64,000 nucleotides of DNA, taken from the NCBI GenBank assembly GCA_032718475.1, contig JAUCBJ010002811.1:50993-114992 (forward strand). The letters run 5' to 3'. Below the pieces are notes generated by a model that saw only the letters and a list, made by a program, of their open reading frames with translations, searched no databases and was not told the origin of the DNA. The stretch's first letter is position 1. Each line of letters begins with the position of its first letter. Positions 54,601 through 63,558 of the stretch are shown here, piece after piece. Source of the DNA: Nemertoderma westbladi (Eukaryota; Xenacoelomorpha; Nemertodermatida; Nemertodermatidae). The position numbers and the translations under genes were made by a program.

Positions 54601-55560
54601 TAAAAAAAAAATGTTAAACTTTTTCTCTCGGTTTTGGTGTATATTCGAGCGAAAAAGTAACAATTTGAGAGTAAACAATTATTCAGCACCAAAATAAATA
54701 AATGCTTCCCAAAACCAATTGTTCACACCAAAATGAATGACAAAAACCCAAAATAAATACAAATTTTTCCAATATAAATATACAACATTTTCCCCCAAAA
54801 TAAAACATAAAGCCCCAAAATAAATACATATTCCCGCAAAATAAAAATATATTCCCCCAAAATAAATACTTGTTCCCCAAAATAATCAAATATTCTACCT
54901 AAATAAACGGACTCTTAGTTACAGGCTAAGCTCATTGGTACCAGTACTTGGATCCTCGGGTGAGAACAAAACAAAGACCCAAGAGTTTACTTCACGTGTT
55001 TTGTACAAAACAAAGAGGTCAAGTCGCATTAGGTCCTAATAAGCGTTAGGTCCCATTACCCATTGCCTTTTAAAGGAGCAGGTTAGTAAAGGAGCTGGAT
55101 ACAGAGGCGCGTTGGGGGACCAAAACAATAAACAAAAGTTAACATGTTGCATTTTTTTGTCGACTAGCCGGCACAGCATTCCTAAAAATGCAGCTGCAAT
55201 GCAGCCTGCTGATCAAAGAAGATGTTACATGATTATGCAGGTCTTTATAATTGGGTGTTTGTTTTGTACTCATCCGAGGATCGTCGGTATAATATGATAA
55301 ACATTTTGTTTGATTTATGGAAATAAATAATTTTAACGATTTTGTATAATTAAATTTTTCATAAAATATTTGGTGCTTTGCAATTACATCCATAATTGTT
55401 TTTGGGGGAATTAATAATTGTTTTGGGGTATGAATAATTGTTTTTGGGGGAATTAATAATTGTCATTCTTAAATTGTTACTTTTTCACTCGAATTTAGAC
55501 CAAAATAGGGAAAATGATTGCATTGATTTTACGTTTTTTCCCGGCGAAAAAAATAAAATT
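54600..55560. mobile_element. Inverted-repeat element with CCCCAAAATAAAT tandem repeats
   Basis: The left block (GTATATTCGAGCGAAAAAGT, AACAATTTGAGAGTAAACAA) is the inverse of the right block near 55462-55515 (AATTGTTACTTTTTCACTCG). Inside each arm short units CCCCAAAATAAATAC (left, about ten) or AATAATTGTTTTTGGGGGAA (right, three) are reiterated. A minisatellite unit (55066-55135) and a LINE tail (55156-55240) sit inside. It is non-coding, and exact ends and target duplication are unclear. Confidence 0.55.
55156..55240 (+). repeat. 3' tail of the LINE family found at 23.2-25.5 kb
   Basis: CGGCACAGCATTCCTAAAAATGCAG then TGCAATGCAGC matches 25492-25530 almost base for base. It is a strongly 5'-truncated insertion or a shared 3' UTR. 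Confidence 0.6.
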
Positions 55561-57082
55561 AAATATGTTTGGTAGAATTTCTTAAATTTTATTAAATGTG
55601 TTGAAAGATCATTGATGTAGAAAAGATTTGCATGTAATTTGAGCAAAATCCATTCACACACTCAAAAGTTATTGCAACTTTAGTGTCTGCCAATGCAAAG
55701 GCACAGAACTCAATATCCAATATTGGTTTATGTAGTTAAGCGGCTCTCTAGTTACGTTATAAATATTCGAGAACACTAAAATTATTAAACATTGAGTAAG
55801 GCAGCATCAGGAGTTGAAGAGTACAGTAATTTGAAACGCAGTAACTATTGAAGCAATATTGTAAAATACTATAGTTAAATTTATTTTTTACCACTATATT
55901 GCTGTACGTTTTATTAAGGAATTAAGCGACAAAAAAGTACTAATTTAAGAATAAAATTACGTATTACAGGGGAAAAAAACGTAGAAATTTTTTCAATATT
56001 CTCTCGACCCTTTATTAACCTCGCTGACGCTCGGTAAATAAAATGCCTCGAGAATCCCTTTGAAATATATTTACAAATGAGACCGTCAGTAGTATAAGAA
56101 ACTATGACACGGCATCAAGGTCACCCGTAGCCCATCATTACCATCCATTTCTAGTACTGCATCCAATCAGAAGCCACCATTTCAACCTTTTGCTGTGGTC
56201 GTTATTATTTCAACCAATCAGATGTCAGCATTTCATCCTTAACCATGGTAACTTCTCAAGTTCCCGCTTATTCCGCTAGAGGCATTATTAGTCACCCAAC
56301 GCTAGTACTGCATCCAATCACCAACCTTTATTTTACAGGTGTTCGGGTGTCTACACTTAGCATCAGGTAACGTCTACTATTTTTCAAATCGCAATTTATC
56401 ACCAACCTTTATTTTACAGACGCTAGAGGTGTCTACAGGTAACTTCTACTATTTTTCATTTCGTTATTTTTCAGCAACCAGTATTTTCATATTCACCAAC
56501 CTTTATTTTACAGACACTAGGGGTGTCTACAGGTAACTTCTACTATTTTTCACCAGTAACTAAATTTAATTTTGCAATTTTTTAGATAACAAAATATTCA
56601 ACAGGGTTCGAACCCGGGGTCAATATAACTCCTCACAACTCACCAATCACTCTTCCATCCAACCTCGAGAGAAAAAGGCGATAAATATCTGAGTTATACC
56701 ATAGTCATTGAATTCTTAATCTTCATCACTGGTAGCAGATGTTTATAAATAGCTTCTAGTTCCTTAACATAAATACTATAGCATAGAATACATTAATTCG
56801 ACTATTAATAATAATCGATTTCTTTTATCGATGTGACTGTTCGGTCAACTAAGTTAAAATATACGTTGATCACGTTGCATCTGTTACATGTTACTGCTAT
56901 TTCACTCTCTAACTCACGCTAATGTAATAAATTTAGCTGTACACGTTGCATCTGTTACACGAAGCTACTATATTCCTCACTGTAAGTCACTCTGTTGTAA
57001 TAAAGCAACCATATAAACCGAAATTTTACATTCTAATAATCATTTATTTAGTTTTATTTTTAAAATAGTTTTCATTCTAATT
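55560..57082. other. Left flank/subterminal region of the Polinton
   Basis: No gene. It contains a duplicated word TCTAGTACTGCATCCAATCA (about 56151 and, as GCTAGTACTGCATCCAATCA, at 56301) and the tandem repeats described separately. Polinton ends often carry subterminal tandem repeats. Confidence 0.45.
56318..56560. repeat. Three subterminal tandem repeats
   Basis: TCACCAACCTTTATTTTACAG starts at 56318, 56399 and 56493. Each copy goes on to GGGTGTCTACA or GGTGTCTACAGG, then GGTAAC(G/T)TCTACTATTTTTC. The period is 80-95 bp. Confidence 0.8.
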
Positions 57083-58126
57083 ATGGATTTATTTAAAAAA
57101 AGTTCAAGCAATACTTGGAAATTTACATGTAATAAATATACCTGTAGTATTGTTTATGGCAAGTACTTTATATTACACTCAAGCGATAGCAATGTAACAA
57201 CATGCTTCTCTTACCAGGATACACTCTACCTTCTAGACGTCTTAGAAATATTAATCAACCGACAAAAGGAATCACCAGTTTCAAGAGGTAATATTTATCC
57301 TAATATAGAATTTACAAGAGGAAAGTTAAATATTTCCACCTGTGTTATTACTGAAAACGTATATATTCAGAAGCGAGGCAAATGTCAAATTCTAAACAAA
57401 TCACTCATTAATTTATTGCTTCAGAGTAAGACAGAAATATTAGAATTGTTATCACCACCACTCGAAATAATAAATCAGTGTTCTGTTGTTAATTTAACCA
57501 ACCCATCTTTTGTTGGTTTTGTAAGCAAATATAAAGGAACGGCTTATATGGGACTATGGGAGATTTCAGCTAGATATTCTGATGCTATTGGTCTTAGGTA
57601 TTATAATGGGTTTAACTTAACAGCATCGGAAGTAAATTCATTGTGGTATGAATGGAATTATGAAATTAGTAACGAAGGTGTCTTTTCAGAGCTAGATACG
57701 GACGATAAAGCTTTATCTGACCGACTTAAAGTAAAAATAAATGTACAAGAAAAAAAAGTAATTATTACAGACAAGGAAAGCAAATATTTACAGTTACATT
57801 ATGATAAAGACATACCTCATATAGAGTTTCTCTACGATATGATGTTAAAGGTTTCATCAACTGATATAGCAGACGGTTTCGCGATTCTATATCAACCAAC
57901 TTGGAAGTTTAAGGTTAATAAGTCATTTCCAGAAGTAGTTTCATCCACATTTAATCCAAAGACATACATCGAAGAGACATCGAGTGATAGAAAGCGCAGA
58001 TCTACATCTCAAACATCTTCCATTCCCAACAATGATTCTATACCTACAAAGAAAATAAAAGTTACAAATGCAAGTGAAGAGGTAGCAGATTACAATAAGG
58101 AACATATAAAAACAGTATCAGATTGA
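57083..58126 (+). CDS. Polinton-associated protein of unknown function
   Basis: A 347-residue intact frame that I do not recognise. It is rich in beta-type hydrophobic alternation up to about residue 290. A hydrophilic C-terminal tail follows with two basic clusters (DRKRRST and PTKKIKV) that could be nuclear localisation signals. No catalytic motif, membrane segment or zinc site is obvious. It precedes the polymerase on the same strand by about 570 bp, so it could act with replication, but nothing in the sequence proves that. The ATG follows an AT-rich TTTTTAAAATAG stretch. Confidence 0.75.
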   Translation: MDLFKKSSSNTWKFTCNKYTCSIVYGKYFILHSSDSNVTTCFSYQDTLYLLDVLEILINRQKESPVSRGNIYPNIEFTRGKLNISTCVITENVYIQKRGKCQILNKSLINLLLQSKTEILELLSPPLEIINQCSVVNLTNPSFVGFVSKYKGTAYMGLWEISARYSDAIGLRYYNGFNLTASEVNSLWYEWNYEISNEGVFSELDTDDKALSDRLKVKINVQEKKVIITDKESKYLQLHYDKDIPHIEFLYDMMLKVSSTDIADGFAILYQPTWKFKVNKSFPEVVSSTFNPKTYIEETSSDRKRRSTSQTSSIPNNDSIPTKKIKVTNASEEVADYNKEHIKTVSD

Positions 58127-58699
58127 TTTATTATTAACTAGAGACTTTTCTTTTTCAGTTTCACACTGACTTGTAAAGGTAACTTTTTATCACAAAGCGT
58201 GATTATTATAAAGTATTTGCATGTAAAGGTGACTTTATTGAGTAGAAATATTGGTGATAGTTTATATTTAATGTCAGCATGGGATTATGTATAAAACATT
58301 CGCATGTAAATGCATGAGTTTACACCACCATAATAAAACATTAGCATGTAAAACCTACTTTATCAATGAAAATTAAAAACGCATTATGCACATTTTGGTT
58401 TAGACTTGATTTTATTATAAAGAATTCAGTTGTAAAAGCGACTTTATTTATGATATTAGTTCCCAATGTAACTGTTATTTATGATTGGTTGGTATAAGTA
58501 GAAACTTGAAATATATATATATATATATATAAAGAGCTCAACTGATTCAATCGAGCTCATTCTGAAAATATTAAATTAATTAAAGTTTAGATATTATATT
58601 TTATTTGTGTTGAGTAGCTTATGAATTTTTTTTTATTATATATATATATATATAACAATATTCATATTAATTTTAAATTGTTTTTAGGATAATAAAGAG
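58127..58699. promoter_or_regulatory. Intergenic repeats upstream of polB
   Basis: Degenerate repeats of the theme ATTATAAAG-ATT-GCATGTAAAGGTGACTTTATT occur about five times (near 58170, 58210, 58295, 58340 and 58425), spaced irregularly. An inverted pair GAGCTCAACTGATTCAATCGAGCTC (about 58533-58557) and (AT)n tracts at 58512-58530 and 58638-58655 follow. Repeats of this kind could be promoter or replication-protein sites. Confidence 0.45.
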
Positions 58700-60745
58700 A
58701 TGGATAAACAATTGAAATGTCCATTTTGTCCTCTTCAAATTTCTAAACGTAATTATTTAACTCACGTGAAATCACATTTTGAAGAATATAATTGTTTTAA
58801 TTGTCGAGTGAAATGTTCACGTGAAGAAATATGCAAACGACATGAATCAACCACAGGATGTAAAGAAATTAAGTTTTGCGTGTATGAAAAAACTTGCCCT
58901 ACTTGTAATAAAGAGTATTTATATGATAATTATTTACGTCACGACTGTCACCAACGTTATTATCATGTTAGACCACCACCACAATGGAACCAAAACAATA
59001 CTATCGTATCTAGAAAAAGACTGAAATCTGGTCAAGGTTCATCAATTTTTAACATCGAACGAGCCGCACACGATAACCGTTTAGAAATCTATGTTTACAA
59101 TCTTCCAGATGATGAAGATTTTCCTGATATTCATTCATCATTAATTAAAATTCAACCTCACATCCAAACTTTATTATTGGGAAAACTTAGCGAAATGAAT
59201 GTACTTAGACCCTGGCTAGGTGTGAATATACTCATGTATCGATCACATTTTTCAGAGGGTGATCAAGAAGAAGCTTTCTATTTTAGTTCTTCAGGTGGTG
59301 CAGTTAATACCGTAGATTCACATGAAAGTTTTGACTCATGGTTTGAGTATGTATTAGAAAAATTAATGCAAAAAATAGCCATGTTTAACACTCGTGGCTC
59401 AGGGTGGCGTGTTAAATCTTTATTAAGGGTTGAAATTAAAGTAGCTGAATCCAAGTGTAGGTCACTGGAATATAAGGGACACGGTTATATGGAGTTACCT
59501 AAGGCTCTAGCGTGTAAACAATGTGTTATAAATATACAAACGGCTGATAATGATTGTTTTAAATGGGCAATTATAGCTACAAAATTTAGTAGCAAAGTGA
59601 AGATAAACAAAAACTGTACTTCACAGTACAAAAATTATATGAGTCATTTCATTTTTGACAACGGCAACAAAGATTATCCAACAGAATGGCCGCTTGCAAT
59701 TAAACTTTTTGAAAAACAGAATTCAGCATATATAATTAATTTATTACTCTACGACAACAATCGAGTATCTATATTAAGACAGGCACCATTTAGTAAAATC
59801 ACTCCAGATAAAGAGTTATTGAATATATTACTTGTAAAAAATAAGAATACGAGTAAACAATCACATTATGTTTGCATAACTAACTTGAATCGTTTGATGA
59901 ATACAAGAGGTAAGCATATTGGAGGTAGGAAATATTGTGAACGGTGTTTGGCGCCTTTCTACACCAATGATGTTCTAGAACGTCACCGCCTTGCTTGTTA
60001 TCGAGGAAAAAGTCAAGTTGAGAAGCTACCATCTGAAAAAAGAACTCACATTAGCTTTAGAAATTTAGACAGAACATTACCAGCATTGTTTGTAATATAT
60101 TTTGACATAGAATCTATTTTGGAGCCAGCTAGCAACAGTAAATTTATTCAGAATCATATTCCATGCGCTGTAAGTTATTTAATTGTTCCTAGTAGTGAAT
60201 TAATCAATCCACCAAAATTTTATTTGAAGACTTTTACAAAAACAATCGACAACAACTGTATTCAAGACTTTTTAGACTCTGTATATAATGACATCACCCA
60301 ATTATATAAGTGGTCAGAAACCCACACGAGAGAGAGAATGATACTTAATGATGTAGATAAGTTAAGTTTTTGGAAAGCTAAAACTTGCTTTTATTGCAAT
60401 GTTTTATTTAAGGATAAGTCTGAGAAAAACAAACATCACTCACATATTACTGGTAACTATATAGCGGCCGCTTGTAACGCATGTAACCGCTCTTTATCGT
60501 TGAAACGACACATGTATATACTTGCTGCACACAACTGCAATCTCTACGATTTGCATTTTCTTTTGCAAGTTGGTTTTACCAACAACCGATATTCCGATTG
60601 GGATATAAAGGTAATCCCTAAAAATTCTGAAAGGTATATTTCACTAAGCATGCATATACCGGTGAAAGACTCAAAAACTAAGATCGAGCTACGTGTCTTA
60701 GACACATATCAATTTTTATCCTTTTCCCTAAGTACTTTGTTATAA
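58700..60745 (+). pseudogene. polB: Protein-primed DNA polymerase B, truncated after Exo II
   Basis: Polintons replicate with a family B polymerase primed by a protein. This 681-residue frame keeps the N-terminal part: C2H2-like fingers (CPFCPLQ...H-x3-H, CFNCRVKC, CPTCNKEY), a middle domain with LACKQCVINIQTADNDCFKW, GGRKYCERCLAPFY and the Exo I motif FDIES (Asp at residue 469). CFYCNVLF with HSHITGNYIAAACNACN and the Exo II motif NCNLYD (about 613-618) come next. It ends at LDTYQFLSFSLSTLL, just before the Exo III motif. All polymerase motifs (palm, TPR1/TPR2, the Asp-Thr-Asp site) are missing. Family members are usually well over 1000 residues. The last codons overlap the opposite-strand gene at 60678-61577. 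Confidence 0.8.
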
Positions 60746-61577
60746 CAGTGCGACCTCTGCTGAAGTTAATTAATTGCCCTTGGCCGTCACGTAAAGTAAT
60801 TAATATTGTTTTTAGTTTTTTATTCAACAATGGGAAATAGCAAATGCTCTCGTATTCGTGATTAATATATTTTCGATTTAATTGCGTTAAAGGGCAGGTT
60901 CTTAAGAGCGGAGCTAAAGCGTCGCCAACAAATGAGCTCTTAATAATATCTGTGTATATGAAAATTGTATCTTTATTACGTGTTATATTTGTGGGAGCTG
61001 GAAAATCTAAAATGCCAATTTCCGAAATTTTTGGTCCGCTATAATTTAAAATTAATATCGGCTGTTCTATATTGCTTAATTCATCTACTGTAGTGGTACT
61101 GTATATATCCCAATTCGGAATATCCGGATGATTCCGATCCAATAACGGTTTTAAGCCTAGAATTTGTATTAAATCACCACGTAGACTTAATTGTATTTTT
61201 TTCAACTTTTTAGGAAATTTAAATTTAATTCTAGAATTATTTGTATTAAAAATGAATTCGAAATCTCTATATTTCGCTTCAGAATTAAACAGTTTATTTA
61301 TATCATCAATAATCACTTGAATAGAGTTATGCATACCAGGAAATAAACTATATAATTTGGCATCTTTTGCATCTACCCTGATTGACAGCGAAATTTGAGT
61401 TTGCAGCGTAATATTACTGTATGTTGCTTGATATTGAAGCTCGGCAAGTCCAATTTTGGCGTTTGGACCAATATATAATTCTTCGGCTAAATCAACAGTA
61501 AATTCGCTAGGATTATTATTGGGGTAAGTGTTCAATGAGCTATCTGAAAGTAGAGTGATATATGTATCTGTGGCCAT
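60678..61577 (-). CDS. Penton-like minor capsid protein of Polinton
   Basis: A 299-residue frame. The opening YITLLSDSSLNTYPNNNPSE then FTVDLAEELYIGPNAKIGLA-ELQY is the hallmark start of a protein found in very many invertebrate Polintons and adintoviruses, thought to be the penton or minor capsid jelly-roll component. The region up to about residue 277 (SRGRTVIT) fits. The last 20 residues are encoded by DNA that on the other strand reads as polymerase, so the natural C-terminus has probably been replaced at a deletion junction near 60740. The ATG is preceded by an ATT repeat. Assignment as penton rests on recalled family resemblance, not on a search. Confidence 0.6.
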   Translation of the reverse strand: MATDTYITLLSDSSLNTYPNNNPSEFTVDLAEELYIGPNAKIGLAELQYQATYSNITLQTQISLSIRVDAKDAKLYSLFPGMHNSIQVIIDDINKLFNSEAKYRDFEFIFNTNNSRIKFKFPKKLKKIQLSLRGDLIQILGLKPLLDRNHPDIPNWDIYSTTTVDELSNIEQPILILNYSGPKISEIGILDFPAPTNITRNKDTIFIYTDIIKSSFVGDALAPLLRTCPLTQLNRKYINHEYESICYFPLLNKKLKTILITLRDGQGQLINFSRGRTVITKYLGKRIKIDMCLRHVARS

Positions 61578-61822
61578 TATTATTATTATTTAAGCTCGCT
61601 CTCTCTACTTGACTCCTTTGTACATACAGTATAATGTTAAATTATAGACATCTGTGACCACGTTCATTGTCGCATCTTCTACAGTATATGCGAGAGATCA
61701 ATATTTTACTGGCTTTATTTAAAGCGGATGAACTATAGATATAGTAATATCATTCGAGTTAATATTGATTAATTACGGTCATATGCGACCAAAATGAATT
61801 AATATACAGTATAAACCTAAGC

Positions 61823-62914
61823 TTATTGAATATGCTGTACCCAGGACTGTTTCTTGGATCCAATGAATCGGACTAAATATTCTTTCTTCCCATTGCGTAC
61901 ACGTTCTTTAAGTTTGCCAATATTTTTTTTGTCAATCGGAAGATAAATATTACTATTCGGGTGGACCTTTTGGAGTTCGTGAGAATAAAATGAGCCATTT
62001 ATTATAGCTCCGGCGCTGTCCTTAATATCGAACATTACCGCTGGTACTCTATCCAACCTGACTCGATGAATAATAAATAATTCACGTGTCCATTGTTCTC
62101 GATTGCCTTTAGCAAAAGCAGTACGAGCGATAGATAATCGTACTGTATCTCCAACTTTAAATTTTATTTTCTTGTGATTTATCTGTCTATATTTCCCATA
62201 TAATCTATTCATTAATTCAGTTTCATTAAATTTATTAACTTCAATGGGAGTCATTTGTATTGTCCTATGATATGTCCTATTATAAGCTGAGATAAGCTTA
62301 GGTAAAATTTTTATCCAAACATTATTTCCCCGTTGCGTGAAAATTTTGAACATCTTTGTTTTTAATGTTCTGTTGAATCTCTCGACAATAGCCGCCTTAT
62401 TCACAGAGTACATTACGTAATACTGTATACCTAACGTATCTAAATATTTCCTTACAGATTTATTTAGAAACTCAGAACCTTGATCCGTGGCGATTCTGTT
62501 TGGTTTTCCTTTCTGGAATATTTTTTGCAATATACTAATAATTTCAATACCCTTTTTTGTTTTCATACCATAGCCAAAAGCAAGCCGACTGAAGGCATCA
62601 ATACATGTTAATATATAGTTATAATTATTATTTTGCGATTTATATTGCTGCATATCCACCAAATCTATCATATATATATCTTTTAAGCCTCCCGTAAATA
62701 TTTTAGATGTTGGATAATGATGTCTACGTGGAGCGTGAAGGGTGTATGTCTTTTGCCCGCTCAACAATTTCTGGGCTTGAGTTGGTTTGATGTTTGCAGC
62801 TTTTGCTAATTTTGCGACACTTGCAAAACCCGCAGGGGATGAAGGATCTAAATAAATTCTTAACAGTTTTTTGTCTAAGCTTCGGCTTAAAATCGGTTTC
62901 ATCTTGCGTGGCAT
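61823..62914 (-). CDS. int: Polinton DDE integrase with chromodomain-like tail
   Basis: A 363-residue intact frame for the enzyme that inserts the element into host DNA. The rve core has catalytic Asp in MIDLVDMQ (D84 or D87), Asp in ATDQGSEF (D144) and Glu in NKAAIVERFNRT (E178). An N-terminal helical domain (SVAKLAKAANIKPTQAQKLL) resembles the recognition part of Polinton integrases. After residue 250 an SH3-like segment (KFKVGDTVRLSIARTAFAKG) is followed by a chromodomain-like end (KEYLVRFIGSKKQSWVQ, about 344-360). Length and layout are those of complete Polinton integrases. It is transcribed in the same direction as the ATPase and capsid-type genes. Confidence 0.9.
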   Translation of the reverse strand: MPRKMKPILSRSLDKKLLRIYLDPSSPAGFASVAKLAKAANIKPTQAQKLLSGQKTYTLHAPRRHHYPTSKIFTGGLKDIYMIDLVDMQQYKSQNNNYNYILTCIDAFSRLAFGYGMKTKKGIEIISILQKIFQKGKPNRIATDQGSEFLNKSVRKYLDTLGIQYYVMYSVNKAAIVERFNRTLKTKMFKIFTQRGNNVWIKILPKLISAYNRTYHRTIQMTPIEVNKFNETELMNRLYGKYRQINHKKIKFKVGDTVRLSIARTAFAKGNREQWTRELFIIHRVRLDRVPAVMFDIKDSAGAIINGSFYSHELQKVHPNSNIYLPIDKKNIGKLKERVRNGKKEYLVRFIGSKKQSWVQHIQ

Positions 62915-62965
62915 CTTTTCGACAACCGCAAGTAATATGTATATTCAAATCTCTTATAAAGGGCA

Positions 62966-63133
62966 TCACCGTAAGAACAACTGAAATTTTTTGATTTTCT
63001 TTAAAGTTGATGTTTTAAAGGGTTTTCTTTTTGTAGTATTTACTCTAGGTATATCTTGAGGTTTTAAATCAGTAGCTAACGGTTTACTCGATACTAAATA
63101 TAATTTTCTAAATGTTACTCCTGTTTTAACCAT
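62966..63133 (-). CDS. Small basic ORF between pX-like gene and integrase
   Basis: An ATG at 63131-63133 opens a 55-residue frame that begins MVKTGVTFRKLYLVSSKPLA and ends with several lysines (KKIKKFQLFLR), stopping at 62966-62968. It starts 8 bp after the end of the pX-like gene and ends 51 bp before the integrase start. It is too short for most gene finders. Tight packing and strong positive charge suggest a small virion or DNA-binding protein. I know no family for it. It may be spurious. Confidence 0.4.
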   Translation of the reverse strand: MVKTGVTFRKLYLVSSKPLATDLKPQDIPRVNTTKRKPFKTSTLKKIKKFQLFLR

Positions 63134-63141
63134 TATTATTA

Positions 63142-63525
63142 TTACCGTCCACGGTTAATTTTTTTCGCAATAGCCGCCCCAGCGGCAGCGGCACCGGCAC
63201 TCGCGGCGAGTTTCGCACCAATGCCGAGTAAGGGTATTAGAAACGGTAGTATGCCTCCAGATTGATTGCTTAACTTTTTTCTGTAACTTGATATATTTTT
63301 TGTTTTACGGTTGAGGGATTTCAATACCTTCTTATAGCGCCGAATATTTCTAAATGAATGCAGGGTCAATTGTACGTTACCTTTTAGAACATTTAATGCA
63401 GTATTTACAATGAGCCGTATTAATTCGTTACTGGCGGTATGGTTAATAAAATAAGTTCTTTGTTGAGGGGTAGCGCTGCGTGGAAATTCCAGTTCGTTTC
63501 GATATTTCTGCACAAGTCTATTCAT
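63142..63525 (-). CDS. Adenovirus pX-like (late core/membrane-active) protein
   Basis: 127 residues. The N-terminal helical half contains ALNVLKGNVQLT, a motif recurring in a large set of small Polinton and adintovirus proteins. A basic helix follows (RNIRRYKKVLKSLNRKTK), then GG-ILPFLIPLLGIGAKLAAS and an Ala/Gly-rich segment, ending in a basic AKKINRGR. The GG followed by a hydrophobic LP..IPL amphipathic stretch resembles the adenovirus core peptide pX/mu, so a virion DNA-condensing or membrane-active role is likely by family analogy. It lies between the ATPase and the integrase on the same strand. Confidence 0.7.
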   Translation of the reverse strand: MNRLVQKYRNELEFPRSATPQQRTYFINHTASNELIRLIVNTALNVLKGNVQLTLHSFRNIRRYKKVLKSLNRKTKNISSYRKKLSNQSGGILPFLIPLLGIGAKLAASAGAAAAGAAIAKKINRGR

Positions 63526-63558
63526 TGTTGCAACATTATTGAAAATTGTTACAAAATA

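Noticed and set aside
58700-60745. A naturally split, functional polymerase
   Set aside because: No second ORF with palm or thumb motifs exists in the window, and the end coincides with a disturbed opposite-strand gene.
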